DNA from: JAUHWL01 sp964416385
Lineage (GTDB): Bacteria; Bacteroidota; Bacteroidia; Flavobacteriales; Schleiferiaceae
Direction: 5' to 3'
Length of the DNA: 27,924 nucleotides
Assembly: GCA_964416385.1 (NCBI GenBank)
Contig: CAYQDW010000030.1
Coordinates: 1 to 27,924, forward strand
The stretch's first letter is position 1. Every line of letters starts with the position of its first letter. Both the position numbers and the translations under genes were made by a program. Below are positions 13,442 to 20,833 of this stretch, piece after piece. Below the pieces are notes generated by a model. It worked only from the letters and a program-made list of their open reading frames with translations. It did not search any database and was not told the origin of the DNA.

Positions 13442-16397
13442 CAACCACACCTACTACAGTTTTAATTACGGTACCATAGACCCGCGGCAGTTGCTGGATA
13501 TGGCGCTTGAGGCCGGTTATACCCACCTGCTTATTGCTGACATCAACAACACGTCTGCGTTGCTAAACAGCCTGCGCATGGCGCAGCAAAAAGGCCTTTG
13601 CGTGGTGCCGGGCGTAGATTTTAGAAAGGGCGTAACACAGCATTTTGTTGCCATAGCGCGTAATAACGCGGGTTTTACAGAAATAAACACCCTGCTTACG
13701 GAATACCTGCACGGTACTACCGATATGCCGCTGCGCGCGCCAAACATGCCCAATACCTTCATTGTTTATCCGCTGGCAGCCTACACGGGTTTTGCACTGC
13801 GCGAAAATGAATTTGTAGGCGTGGCTCCGCACGAGATTTTTAAAGCGCAGTATTCGGCACCAGCCAAACAAAACAAGCTTGTGGCGCAATACACTGCCAC
13901 ATTTAGGCACAAAGCCGATTTTAACGCACACCGACTTTTACGTGCCATTGATAAAAATGTGCTGCTTAGCAAATTGTCGAAAAGCGAAGAGGGCAGGCCT
14001 GATGCTGTTTTTGTTGACAAAGCCCGCCTCTATGAAGTGTATAATAGCGCTCCGCATTTGCTGGATAATTTTTATGATCTGCTGAAAGAATGCGAAGTAC
14101 ACTTCAACTTTGATGATGACCATAAAAATCTACGCAGCTACACGGGCAACCCGGTTAATGATTTTAAACTGCTAAAGAAACTCTGCAATGATGGTCTGAG
14201 CTATCGTTATGGCAACAAGCCCTCAAAAACCGTTTTAGACCGCATAAACAAAGAATTAGAGCTCATCCGTGAGAAGGATTTTGTGGCCTATTTTCTCATT
14301 AACTGGGACATTGTGAATTACGCCCGCAGGCGTAACTACTTTTATGTGGGGCGGGGCAGTGGCGCCAACAGCATTGTGGCTTATCTGCTTAAAATAACCG
14401 ATGTAGACCCAATTGACCTCGATTTATACTTTGAGCGATTTATCAACCTCTACCGCCAAAACCCGCCTGACTTTGACATTGATTTTAGCTGGAAAGACCG
14501 CGATGACATTACGGAATACATCTTCGACCGTTTTCCGAACACAGCGCTGCTGGCCACCTACCAAACCTACCAATACAAAGGCGTGGTACGCGAGCTGGGC
14601 AAAGTTTTTGGCCTGCCCAAGGCCGAAATCGACAAGCTAAGCGAGGGCCGTTTTGAGATGAAAAAACTGGACAAACTCAGCGAACTCGTGCTGCGCTACG
14701 GGTCGTTTATTCAGGGTTTTCCGAGCCACCTGAGCATCCATGCCTGCGGCATTTTAATCAGCGATCAGCCCATACAAAACTACACGGCCACCTTTATGCC
14801 GCCCAAGGGTTTCCCCACCACACAGTTTGATATGATTGTGGCCGAAGATGTGGGCCTCTTTAAATTTGATATTCTGAGCCAACGCGGATTGAGCAAAATT
14901 CAGGATGCCGTGGGCATTATCCGAAAAAACAAGCCTGCAGAGCCGCATTTTGATATTCATGACATCGCCCGGTTTAAGGAAGACGAGGCCGTAAAAAACC
15001 TGCTTCGAAACGGACTAGCCATGGGCTGTTTTTATGTAGAAAGCCCTGCCATGCGCATGTTATTGTGCAAACTCAAGGTTGATAATTACTTGGCGCTCGT
15101 GGCCGCCAGCAGTATCATCCGCCCTGGTGTGAGTAACAGTGGCATGATGCGCGAATACATAAAGCGCTACCGCGACCCCGAAGAGCGCAAAAACGCCCAC
15201 CCAGTGATGCTAGAAATTATGCCCGAAACCTTTGGCGTAATGGTGTATCAGGAAGATGTAATCAAGGTGGCGCACTACTTTGCAGGTCTTACGCTTGGCG
15301 AGGCCGATGTGCTGCGCAGAGGCATGAGCGGCAAATACCGCAGCCGCGAAGAGTTTGAAAAGGTGCGCGAAACGTATTTTACCAACTGCCGCCAAAAGGG
15401 CTATACTGATGATTTGGCCATTGAAATATGGCGACAGATAGAAAGTTTTGCTGGCTATGCCTTTGCAAAAGGCCACAGCGCCAGCTATGCCGTAGAGAGC
15501 TACCAAAGCCTCTTTTTAAAGGCGCATTACCCGCTGGAATACATGGTGGCCACCATTAACAACTTTGGCGGCTTTTACCGCACCGAATTTTATGTGCACG
15601 AAGCCCGCATGTGGGGTGCCGAAATTTGTGCGCCCTGCGTAAACGAGGGTGATTATCACACTTCTATAAAGGGCAAACGCATCTATCTTGGCTTTATACA
15701 TTTGGCCGGATTTGAAGCCAATGTGGGCATGCGTGTTGTAGAAGAACGCGACAAAAACGGACCATTTACCGATTTCAATGATTTTTTAGACCGCGTGCCG
15801 ATTAGCGTGGAGCAAATCAGCATCCTCATCCGCATAAACGCCTTTCGGTTTACGGGCAAGCCGCGCAGGGCTTTGCTGTGGGAAGCCCATCTGAAACTCG
15901 GCAAAAGCAGCGGGGTAGAGCGCCCACCAGAATTATTCCGCAGCCCACGCAAAAACTTTACGCTGCCCGAATTGCACAGCAGCGCGCTAGAAGAAGCCTA
16001 CGACCAGATAGAACTGCTCGGCTTTGCCCTGTGCAACCCTTTTGATTTGCTGAAAAACACGCCCGAAACCACCCTGTTGGCACGCGACCTGCCCAACCAC
16101 CTGGGCCAACAAATTACCCTTTACGGCTATCTGGTAACGGTTAAAGAAACCAAAACCGTAAAAGGCGACCGCATGAATTTCGGTACGTTTTTAGACCAAA
16201 AAGGCTTTTTTGTAGATACCACGCACTTTCCGCCAGTGGCAAAAGCCTACCCATTTCGTGGGCGCGGCATTTATAAAATTGTGGGCCGCGTGGCGGTAGA
16301 ATTTGGCTATTACAGCATTGAGGTTGAAGCCATGCAAAAAGCAGATTTACTGCCCGACCCAAGGTATGCAGCCCCGATAGCTATCGCGGGCGCATAA
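13437..16397 (+). CDS. DNA polymerase III alpha-type (DnaE2/error-prone-like) polymerase
   Basis: A 986-residue C-family polymerase, shorter than the roughly 1160 residues of replicative DnaE. The polymerase core is intact: GRGSGANSIVAYLL (306-319), PDFDIDF with catalytic Asp347 and Asp349, and the third Asp479 in LFKFDILSQRGL. Later motifs include HLSIHACGILIS, RRGMSGKYRSREEF and FAKGHSASYAVESYQSLFLK, then an OB-fold region (ITLYGYLVTVKETKTVKGD). The N-terminal PHP domain is degenerate: the usual HxH is HTY and the TDHG motif is ADIN, so it lacks metal-ligand residues. The C-terminus lacks the usual tau-binding tail. With dinB, SRAP and an S24 regulator nearby it is most likely a damage-inducible mutagenic polymerase. 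It starts with TTG inside the heptad array; its last codons come from a palindrome. Confidence 0.9.
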   Translation: MFNHTYYSFNYGTIDPRQLLDMALEAGYTHLLIADINNTSALLNSLRMAQQKGLCVVPGVDFRKGVTQHFVAIARNNAGFTEINTLLTEYLHGTTDMPLRAPNMPNTFIVYPLAAYTGFALRENEFVGVAPHEIFKAQYSAPAKQNKLVAQYTATFRHKADFNAHRLLRAIDKNVLLSKLSKSEEGRPDAVFVDKARLYEVYNSAPHLLDNFYDLLKECEVHFNFDDDHKNLRSYTGNPVNDFKLLKKLCNDGLSYRYGNKPSKTVLDRINKELELIREKDFVAYFLINWDIVNYARRRNYFYVGRGSGANSIVAYLLKITDVDPIDLDLYFERFINLYRQNPPDFDIDFSWKDRDDITEYIFDRFPNTALLATYQTYQYKGVVRELGKVFGLPKAEIDKLSEGRFEMKKLDKLSELVLRYGSFIQGFPSHLSIHACGILISDQPIQNYTATFMPPKGFPTTQFDMIVAEDVGLFKFDILSQRGLSKIQDAVGIIRKNKPAEPHFDIHDIARFKEDEAVKNLLRNGLAMGCFYVESPAMRMLLCKLKVDNYLALVAASSIIRPGVSNSGMMREYIKRYRDPEERKNAHPVMLEIMPETFGVMVYQEDVIKVAHYFAGLTLGEADVLRRGMSGKYRSREEFEKVRETYFTNCRQKGYTDDLAIEIWRQIESFAGYAFAKGHSASYAVESYQSLFLKAHYPLEYMVATINNFGGFYRTEFYVHEARMWGAEICAPCVNEGDYHTSIKGKRIYLGFIHLAGFEANVGMRVVEERDKNGPFTDFNDFLDRVPISVEQISILIRINAFRFTGKPRRALLWEAHLKLGKSSGVERPPELFRSPRKNFTLPELHSSALEEAYDQIELLGFALCNPFDLLKNTPETTLLARDLPNHLGQQITLYGYLVTVKETKTVKGDRMNFGTFLDQKGFFVDTTHFPPVAKAYPFRGRGIYKIVGRVAVEFGYYSIEVEAMQKADLLPDPRYAAPIAIAGA
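16372..16390. repeat. CGATAGCTATCG palindrome at the dnaE 3' end
   Basis: The 12-bp perfect palindrome CGATAGCTATCG (16375-16386) with flanking C and G runs resembles the dinB-leader element at 9323-9338. It encodes the dnaE tail (PIAIAG) just before the TAA. Confidence 0.45.
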
Positions 16398-16578
16398 GCA
16401 GATTGCGAATTTGTAGTCTATACAAAACATAATATTGGTTTAACGCTTAATAGCCATGATGAAAATCATGATTTGACTTTTGACATTTAAAACGTTAAAT
16501 GAAAACAAAGGCCACGTGAACATTTAACCGCGGAAGCCGAAAAGCGAATGAGTAGGCAAGTAGGTATTTCTATAAACC
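16398..16578. other. Noncoding stretch with two small hairpins
   Basis: CATGAT-GAAA-ATCATG (16455-16470) and CATTTAA-AACG-TTAAATG (16484-16501) are perfect stem-loops 13 bp apart. No T-run follows either, so neither is a classic terminator. No gene is seen here. Confidence 0.4.
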
Positions 16579-16933
16579 ATGAAAAAAATTATAATATTAC
16601 GTTGTTCACAGGATTAATAGGTTGTGAAAAGGATTTAAATAGTGAATTAACCAACCATCAATACTTGAATTTCAAGGATGACACCATAAATAGAGTTGAT
16701 TTTCACGAATCTTTTGAGTCTCTATTTCAACCTAATCTAGAAGAATTTACAGAATTTTCGAACGTTAACAATATAAATGTCAGTTTAGCAGAAACCTCGA
16801 TATCGCTAACTTTTTTAACATTTCGGCAAAAACAGAAAAAGGTTATCTACGTTCTTCATCACATATTAATCTGAAAAAACATGCAGCTTTGTCTAAACAT
16901 TTACATCCAATTATATACTTATTAGAAGTCTAA
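16579..16933 (+). pseudogene. Probable decayed small lipoprotein gene
   Basis: The one frame that opens a 108-codon reading frame here (from 16548) contains NITLFTGLIGCEKDLNSE, which looks like a lipoprotein signal with lipobox LIGC, but its own start is poor. A better ATG lies at 16579 (ATGAAAAAAATT) in another frame; one extra A in its seven-A run would give MKKNYNITLFTGLIGC. Near the end, a T6 run at 16811-16816 separates the frame from a second plausible tail (NISAKTEKGYLRSSSHINLK, ending at the TAA 16931-16933). Two homopolymer frameshifts suggest a decayed gene or sequencing errors. The protein family is not recognised. The region is AT-rich compared with dnaE. Confidence 0.35.
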
Positions 16934-16951
16934 CTATTAAAAATTTTAATT

Positions 16952-17638
16952 ATGAGAATTTTACTAATTGCAGTTACTTTCATTTTGGCCGCGTTTGAGG
17001 TAAACGCGCAATACACTAGGGGTGGAGGCGGCGCTTTTAGCTTGGGTGTGCAAACCATGTCTACCACTGGCATTACAACTTTTGATCCCAATGCACCTAC
17101 ATTAAATGAAGTTAGCTTTAGTTTAGGAGGATATACTTATTGGCAGTTTAACAAACTACTTTTCGGATTTAAAGGTGCAGGCGTTTATGGTAATAATAAG
17201 GAAAAGGGCAATTATGAATATTCTAGTAGTTCTGGTTACATAATGGCAGATTTTGGCTATAAACTGATAAATAAACAAAAGCTCTTTGTCTATCCATTTG
17301 TAGGCGTTGGTTGGGGTGGCGCTGTTTATAGCATTAATGCCAATAGCACCATCAACCTAACTAACCCCACAACAATATATCCGCCTATTTATAGCGGTGA
17401 TTTTAATTCGAGCAATGTGGTGTTTGATGTTGGCTTCAGAATAGAGCAACTGTTTGGATTAACCACAGAAAACAATGAAACTGGGGGTGGGCTTGTAGGG
17501 ATTGAAATAGGTTACATGTATTCACCCAACAGCACCAACTGGCGGACTAATAACAATGCAGAAGTCATTGGCGGACCAGAACAAAACCTTAATGGCATTT
17601 ACGCCCGCATTCTCATTGGTGGTTTTGGGGGATATTAA
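16952..17638 (+). CDS. Outer-membrane beta-barrel-like secreted protein
   Basis: A 228-residue protein with a signal peptide (RILLIAVTFILAAFEVNA, cleavage likely before QYTRG). The mature part shows alternating strands and glycine/aromatic turns typical of small outer-membrane barrels: FSLGGYTYWQFNKLLFGFKG, YIMADFGYKLINKQKLFVYP, FVGVGWGGAVYSI, GIEIGYMYSP and a C-terminal GIYARILIGGFGGY. The terminal strand ends in an aromatic residue, as barrels usually do. I cannot assign it to a named family, and the function is unknown. It is a single gene with its own terminator, followed by a convergent gene. Confidence 0.75.
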   Translation: MRILLIAVTFILAAFEVNAQYTRGGGGAFSLGVQTMSTTGITTFDPNAPTLNEVSFSLGGYTYWQFNKLLFGFKGAGVYGNNKEKGNYEYSSSSGYIMADFGYKLINKQKLFVYPFVGVGWGGAVYSINANSTINLTNPTTIYPPIYSGDFNSSNVVFDVGFRIEQLFGLTTENNETGGGLVGIEIGYMYSPNSTNWRTNNNAEVIGGPEQNLNGIYARILIGGFGGY

Positions 17639-17663
17639 ATGTAAATCGAACCAATTTTAAAAG

Positions 17664-17689
17664 AACGCGCTAATCAGGCGCGTTTTTTT
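17664..17689 (+). terminator. Rho-independent terminator after the barrel-protein gene
   Basis: AACGCGC (17664-17670) pairs with GCGCGTT (17678-17684) across TAATCAG, followed by a T-run to 17689. It lies 25 bp after the plus-strand stop; the T-run touches the stop codon of the convergent frnE-type gene. Confidence 0.8.
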
Positions 17690-18398
17690 ATGCGCAATCT
17701 TGTTCTGGCGTACAACTGGGGCCTTCAATTGTTTCTAAATCTATTTTACTTTGACTGCTTTGCCATTCTGCAAAAGCCTTTTCTAGCGTTTGAATAAATA
17801 CAGTAGCCTGTTGTGCACCGCTAATAGCGTACTTACGATTAAACACAAAGAAGGGCACACCTTGAATACCCATTTGCTGTGCTTCGATTATATCACGCTG
17901 CACTTCATGTGCATAATATGAAGCAGTAATAACAACATCAGCCACTGCATCTGCATCTAAACCAGCTTCTACACCATAGGTTGTTAGTGTTGTGGCGTCA
18001 TCAATGTTAGTTCCATCTGTAAAATAACCCTTTAGCAAAATTTCCTTGAGCAGATGCCCCTTATTCTGGGTTTTTGCAAATTGCAATAGGCGGTGGGCAT
18101 TAAAAGTATTTGCAGGAATGGCTTTTTCAAAATCAAACATGAGGCCTTCTGCTGCTGCCATTGCTGTAACTTGTGCGCTGGCATTTTTTGCAAAATCTAC
18201 AGTCCAACCCTTTTTGTCAGCTAAATCTTGAATGGCAGATCTGGTTGGATTGGTTTTTTGATTCAGATCTAACTGAAAACTCTTCCATTGAATGTCTACT
18301 TGTTTATTCAACCCTAAATGATCCAGAGCATTTTCTAATCTCCGCTTGCCGATATAGCAAAACGGACAAACCACATCACTCCATATTTCTATAACCAT
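17688..18398 (-). CDS. DsbA-family oxidoreductase, FrnE-like
   Basis: A 236-residue thioredoxin-fold protein without a signal peptide, so probably cytoplasmic. The redox motif is CPFC (Cys11, Cys14) in SDVVCPFCYIGKRRLE, typical of FrnE/2-hydroxychromene isomerase-like DsbA proteins. A helical insert follows, then the cis-proline loop GIQGVPFFVFNRKYAISGAQ. The C-terminus has an extra cysteine pair (SCTPEQDCA), a feature that may give a second redox site. FrnE homologues act in disulfide exchange and oxidative stress. It lies 53 bp downstream of a PKD protein gene in the same direction but is functionally unrelated to it. Confidence 0.92.
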   Translation of the reverse strand: MVIEIWSDVVCPFCYIGKRRLENALDHLGLNKQVDIQWKSFQLDLNQKTNPTRSAIQDLADKKGWTVDFAKNASAQVTAMAAAEGLMFDFEKAIPANTFNAHRLLQFAKTQNKGHLLKEILLKGYFTDGTNIDDATTLTTYGVEAGLDADAVADVVITASYYAHEVQRDIIEAQQMGIQGVPFFVFNRKYAISGAQQATVFIQTLEKAFAEWQSSQSKIDLETIEGPSCTPEQDCA

Positions 18399-18451
18399 AA
18401 CGTTGTTTTTCGCATCAATTCAACCCTTTTTTGCGCTCAAAGTTTTTTGAC

Positions 18452-20584
18452 TTATTTGATGATGGTTATGCGTTGTGGCTCTTCATCCCAAGGAGTTTTA
18501 AGCAGATAAATACCAGCCGGAATTTCATCAACCGAGATGTAGCGCACTTGGCCGGGTTTAGGATCTATTAATGGGTATGAGGCCAAACATCTGCCGTTAA
18601 TTGTATAAATCATGATAGAACCTGATTCAATAATCAAAGGAGATGGAATCTGTACATAAATGATATCTCTTGCAGGATTTGGCCAAATAATCACTTTATC
18701 AATCGCTTTATTTTCTGCTATATCAATACCAAAAATGGAAATGATTTGCTGGGTGGTATCGCTGCCACATGCATTAAAAGCCACTAAGGTTACAGTGTAA
18801 CTTCCGTTAGCTGCATAAACGTGCGCAGTTGTGTTAGAAGTTGTGGAAGACACCTGTGTGCCATCACCAAAATCCCAATACAAACTATCCCCGGGATTGC
18901 TGTTGCCCATGAAGTACACAGAATCAACAAAAGAGGTGTAGCTAAATTGGGCCGATAGGGGATTGCAAACCGTTATATTTTGGCAAGCTGTGTCTGCGCC
19001 ACAAGCATTATATGCGTAGCGACACACGGTGTAAGTACCGGGCGTGCTATATGTATGATTTACAGTTGTGGATGTATCTGTAGAAAAATTGCCATCGCCA
19101 AAAGACCAATACACAGAATCTGCGGCAGACGCATTAACAGAGATAGAAACACTTAAACCATTTGCGAAAGGAAAAATAGCTTGCACGGGTGCAAAACATG
19201 GTATTATTGAATGCCTTTGTGCGTAAGGCAAATAATTTCCTGTGCGATTCTCACACCAAACAGTCACCACATGATTCCCAGTAAAAGGTGAAATAGCTAT
19301 ACGGTTTTTCACACCGTTCGGATTGGTAGCCATTGGTATTAATCCTGTAGTTGGGTCTAATATACCGTTGGTATCCAGATGTATCAGTAAAATATCTTTC
19401 GGAAAAACACCATTGCTATTACCGTCAGAAACCAAAAAAACAGGCCTGCCGTAGTGTAGACGTAGCTCTCCACGGTGAGAACGATCTAATGCCCCAATTG
19501 GAAAAACCATCTGTGCATTAGCACCAAGTAATTTTGCGCCGGTGGTTTTATCAATTTTTTGCACGTACTCGCCAACATTCGCTTGAGTGCTTTGTGTAAA
19601 CTCTGCTATCGCCCAAATAAATTGGCTTCCTTCTTCATAAGCAATGCGTACATCGCGCTCATAATTTGTGGATTGCGTGGCAAAATCAATACCATTTGCT
19701 CCCCAAGGTTTTGTGCCGTTGGGGTTTATACGTTGTATGTAAGATTGAATATTTGTGCCAATAGAACCCGCAAAGCCAATATATACGGTATCATTTACGG
19801 TGCATGTAGCATATCGTCTATTTGTTTGCACATAAACGCCACTGGTTAGGGCTAGGGGAGTGCTCCATTGCGCCACACTACCAAATCCGTAGCATTGCAC
19901 ATAAGGCAATCCGTAAGGCGAAAAGCCAGCTTGTTCATAATAAATCACCTCGAATTTATTGCCTGAGATTTCGGCCATTTCACCGGCAATTGTTCTACTG
20001 CCAGCATTAACGGGATTAATGGTTATGGGTGCCGTCCACATGGGTGAACCTGTGGCAGAATATTTCCTAAACGAACTTGTTACGCCAGAATATTGACTAA
20101 CAATGACCTGACCATTGCTAAGAGGTAGAATCTTAACATCATAGCCCGAACCCACGTTAACGCCAGATGCACCCCAAACTTGTGTGCCCGTGGGTGTTAT
20201 TTTATGCACAATAGCCGGGTTACCAGACCCCGTGCCCGTCATGCCTATATAAACGTTATTGCTATCATCAATAACAAAATCCCACGTAACGATATATGAA
20301 CTCATGGGTATACCGCCATTTACAAGCATGCCATTAACACCGAGTAATGGCGAACCATTTGTATCGAGCTTTTGTAACCGCATTTCATAGTACTGCGGGG
20401 CGGGTACTTGATGCCAGAAGGCTACAAAGGTAGATCCATCACTACTGGTTACAGTTTTAAGATCTTCCGTTTGTTGCGGAGCTACAAGGGTGTTTACACT
20501 TGTATTGGCTACCCATTGAGAATTGCCGTAAAGGGAGATTAAGCCAAATAAAATTGTGTATATCTGCTTAAAATAATTTTTCAT
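18452..20584 (-). CDS. Secreted PKD-domain protein with T9SS C-terminal sorting signal
   Basis: With the ATG at 20584 this is a 710-residue exported protein (signal NYFKQIYTILFGLISLYGNS). The earlier in-frame ATG at 20608 would overlap the promoter match at 20606-20613, so the shorter form is preferred. The first two thirds are a repetitive beta-strand region of the kind seen in propeller-like surface proteins (for example VYIGMTGTGSGNPAIVHKI, VYIGFAGSIGTNIQSYIQRI). Two PKD domains follow, marked YWSFGDGNFSTDTSTTVNHT and YWDFGDGTQVSSTTSN. The tail VIIWPNPARDIIYVQI to GIYLLKTPWDEEPQRITIIK is a type A T9SS sorting domain. It is probably displayed on or released from the surface; ligand unknown. 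Confidence 0.88.
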   Translation of the reverse strand: MKNYFKQIYTILFGLISLYGNSQWVANTSVNTLVAPQQTEDLKTVTSSDGSTFVAFWHQVPAPQYYEMRLQKLDTNGSPLLGVNGMLVNGGIPMSSYIVTWDFVIDDSNNVYIGMTGTGSGNPAIVHKITPTGTQVWGASGVNVGSGYDVKILPLSNGQVIVSQYSGVTSSFRKYSATGSPMWTAPITINPVNAGSRTIAGEMAEISGNKFEVIYYEQAGFSPYGLPYVQCYGFGSVAQWSTPLALTSGVYVQTNRRYATCTVNDTVYIGFAGSIGTNIQSYIQRINPNGTKPWGANGIDFATQSTNYERDVRIAYEEGSQFIWAIAEFTQSTQANVGEYVQKIDKTTGAKLLGANAQMVFPIGALDRSHRGELRLHYGRPVFLVSDGNSNGVFPKDILLIHLDTNGILDPTTGLIPMATNPNGVKNRIAISPFTGNHVVTVWCENRTGNYLPYAQRHSIIPCFAPVQAIFPFANGLSVSISVNASAADSVYWSFGDGNFSTDTSTTVNHTYSTPGTYTVCRYAYNACGADTACQNITVCNPLSAQFSYTSFVDSVYFMGNSNPGDSLYWDFGDGTQVSSTTSNTTAHVYAANGSYTVTLVAFNACGSDTTQQIISIFGIDIAENKAIDKVIIWPNPARDIIYVQIPSPLIIESGSIMIYTINGRCLASYPLIDPKPGQVRYISVDEIPAGIYLLKTPWDEEPQRITIIK

Positions 20585-20605
20585 GTAAAGGGGTTTAGAT
20601 AGCAT

Positions 20606-20613
20606 CAAAAGTA
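20606..20613 (-). promoter_or_regulatory. TAnnTTTG promoter element of the PKD protein gene
   Basis: Minus-strand TACTTTTG matches the Bacteroidota -7 consensus exactly and lies 21 bases upstream of the ATG at 20584. No clear TTG is found at the -33 distance. Confidence 0.5.
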
Positions 20614-20695
20614 TCTAAATAGTGGTAACAGACTTAGTGCTATTTGCCGTGATTGTTATCACTTAAAACAAGGTGATACGCGCTACTTTTACCAA

Positions 20696-20815
20696 ATGAT
20701 GAAGGAAATGATCATTTTCACCCTAGTGCTACTACACATTATTGGTGGTTTTGGCTATGTATTTTACAAAATGTTTAAAAAGCCAAATAATTCACCTAAA
20801 GGCGAAGACGAGTAA
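20696..20815 (+). CDS. Small single-pass membrane protein (39 residues)
   Basis: A short frame read from the plus strand: two adjacent ATG codons (20696 and 20699), stop TAA at 20813-20815. The peptide begins MMKEMIIFTLVLLHIIGGFG, giving one hydrophobic helix, followed by YVFYKMFKKP and an acidic tail, GEDE. The positive residues after the helix would keep the tail in the cytoplasm. The clear helix-basic-acidic layout and high sense quality in a short gap suggest a real gene, but it has no family I recognise and no clear promoter. It sits divergent to the PKD gene and convergent to the ABC-F gene. Confidence 0.5.
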   Translation: MMKEMIIFTLVLLHIIGGFGYVFYKMFKKPNNSPKGEDE

Positions 20816-20833
20816 AAGATTTGATAAAAGCGT

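Noticed and set aside
20585..20608. Earlier ATG of the PKD protein
   Set aside because: It coincides with the TAnnTTTG promoter match; the signal peptide is well formed from 20584.
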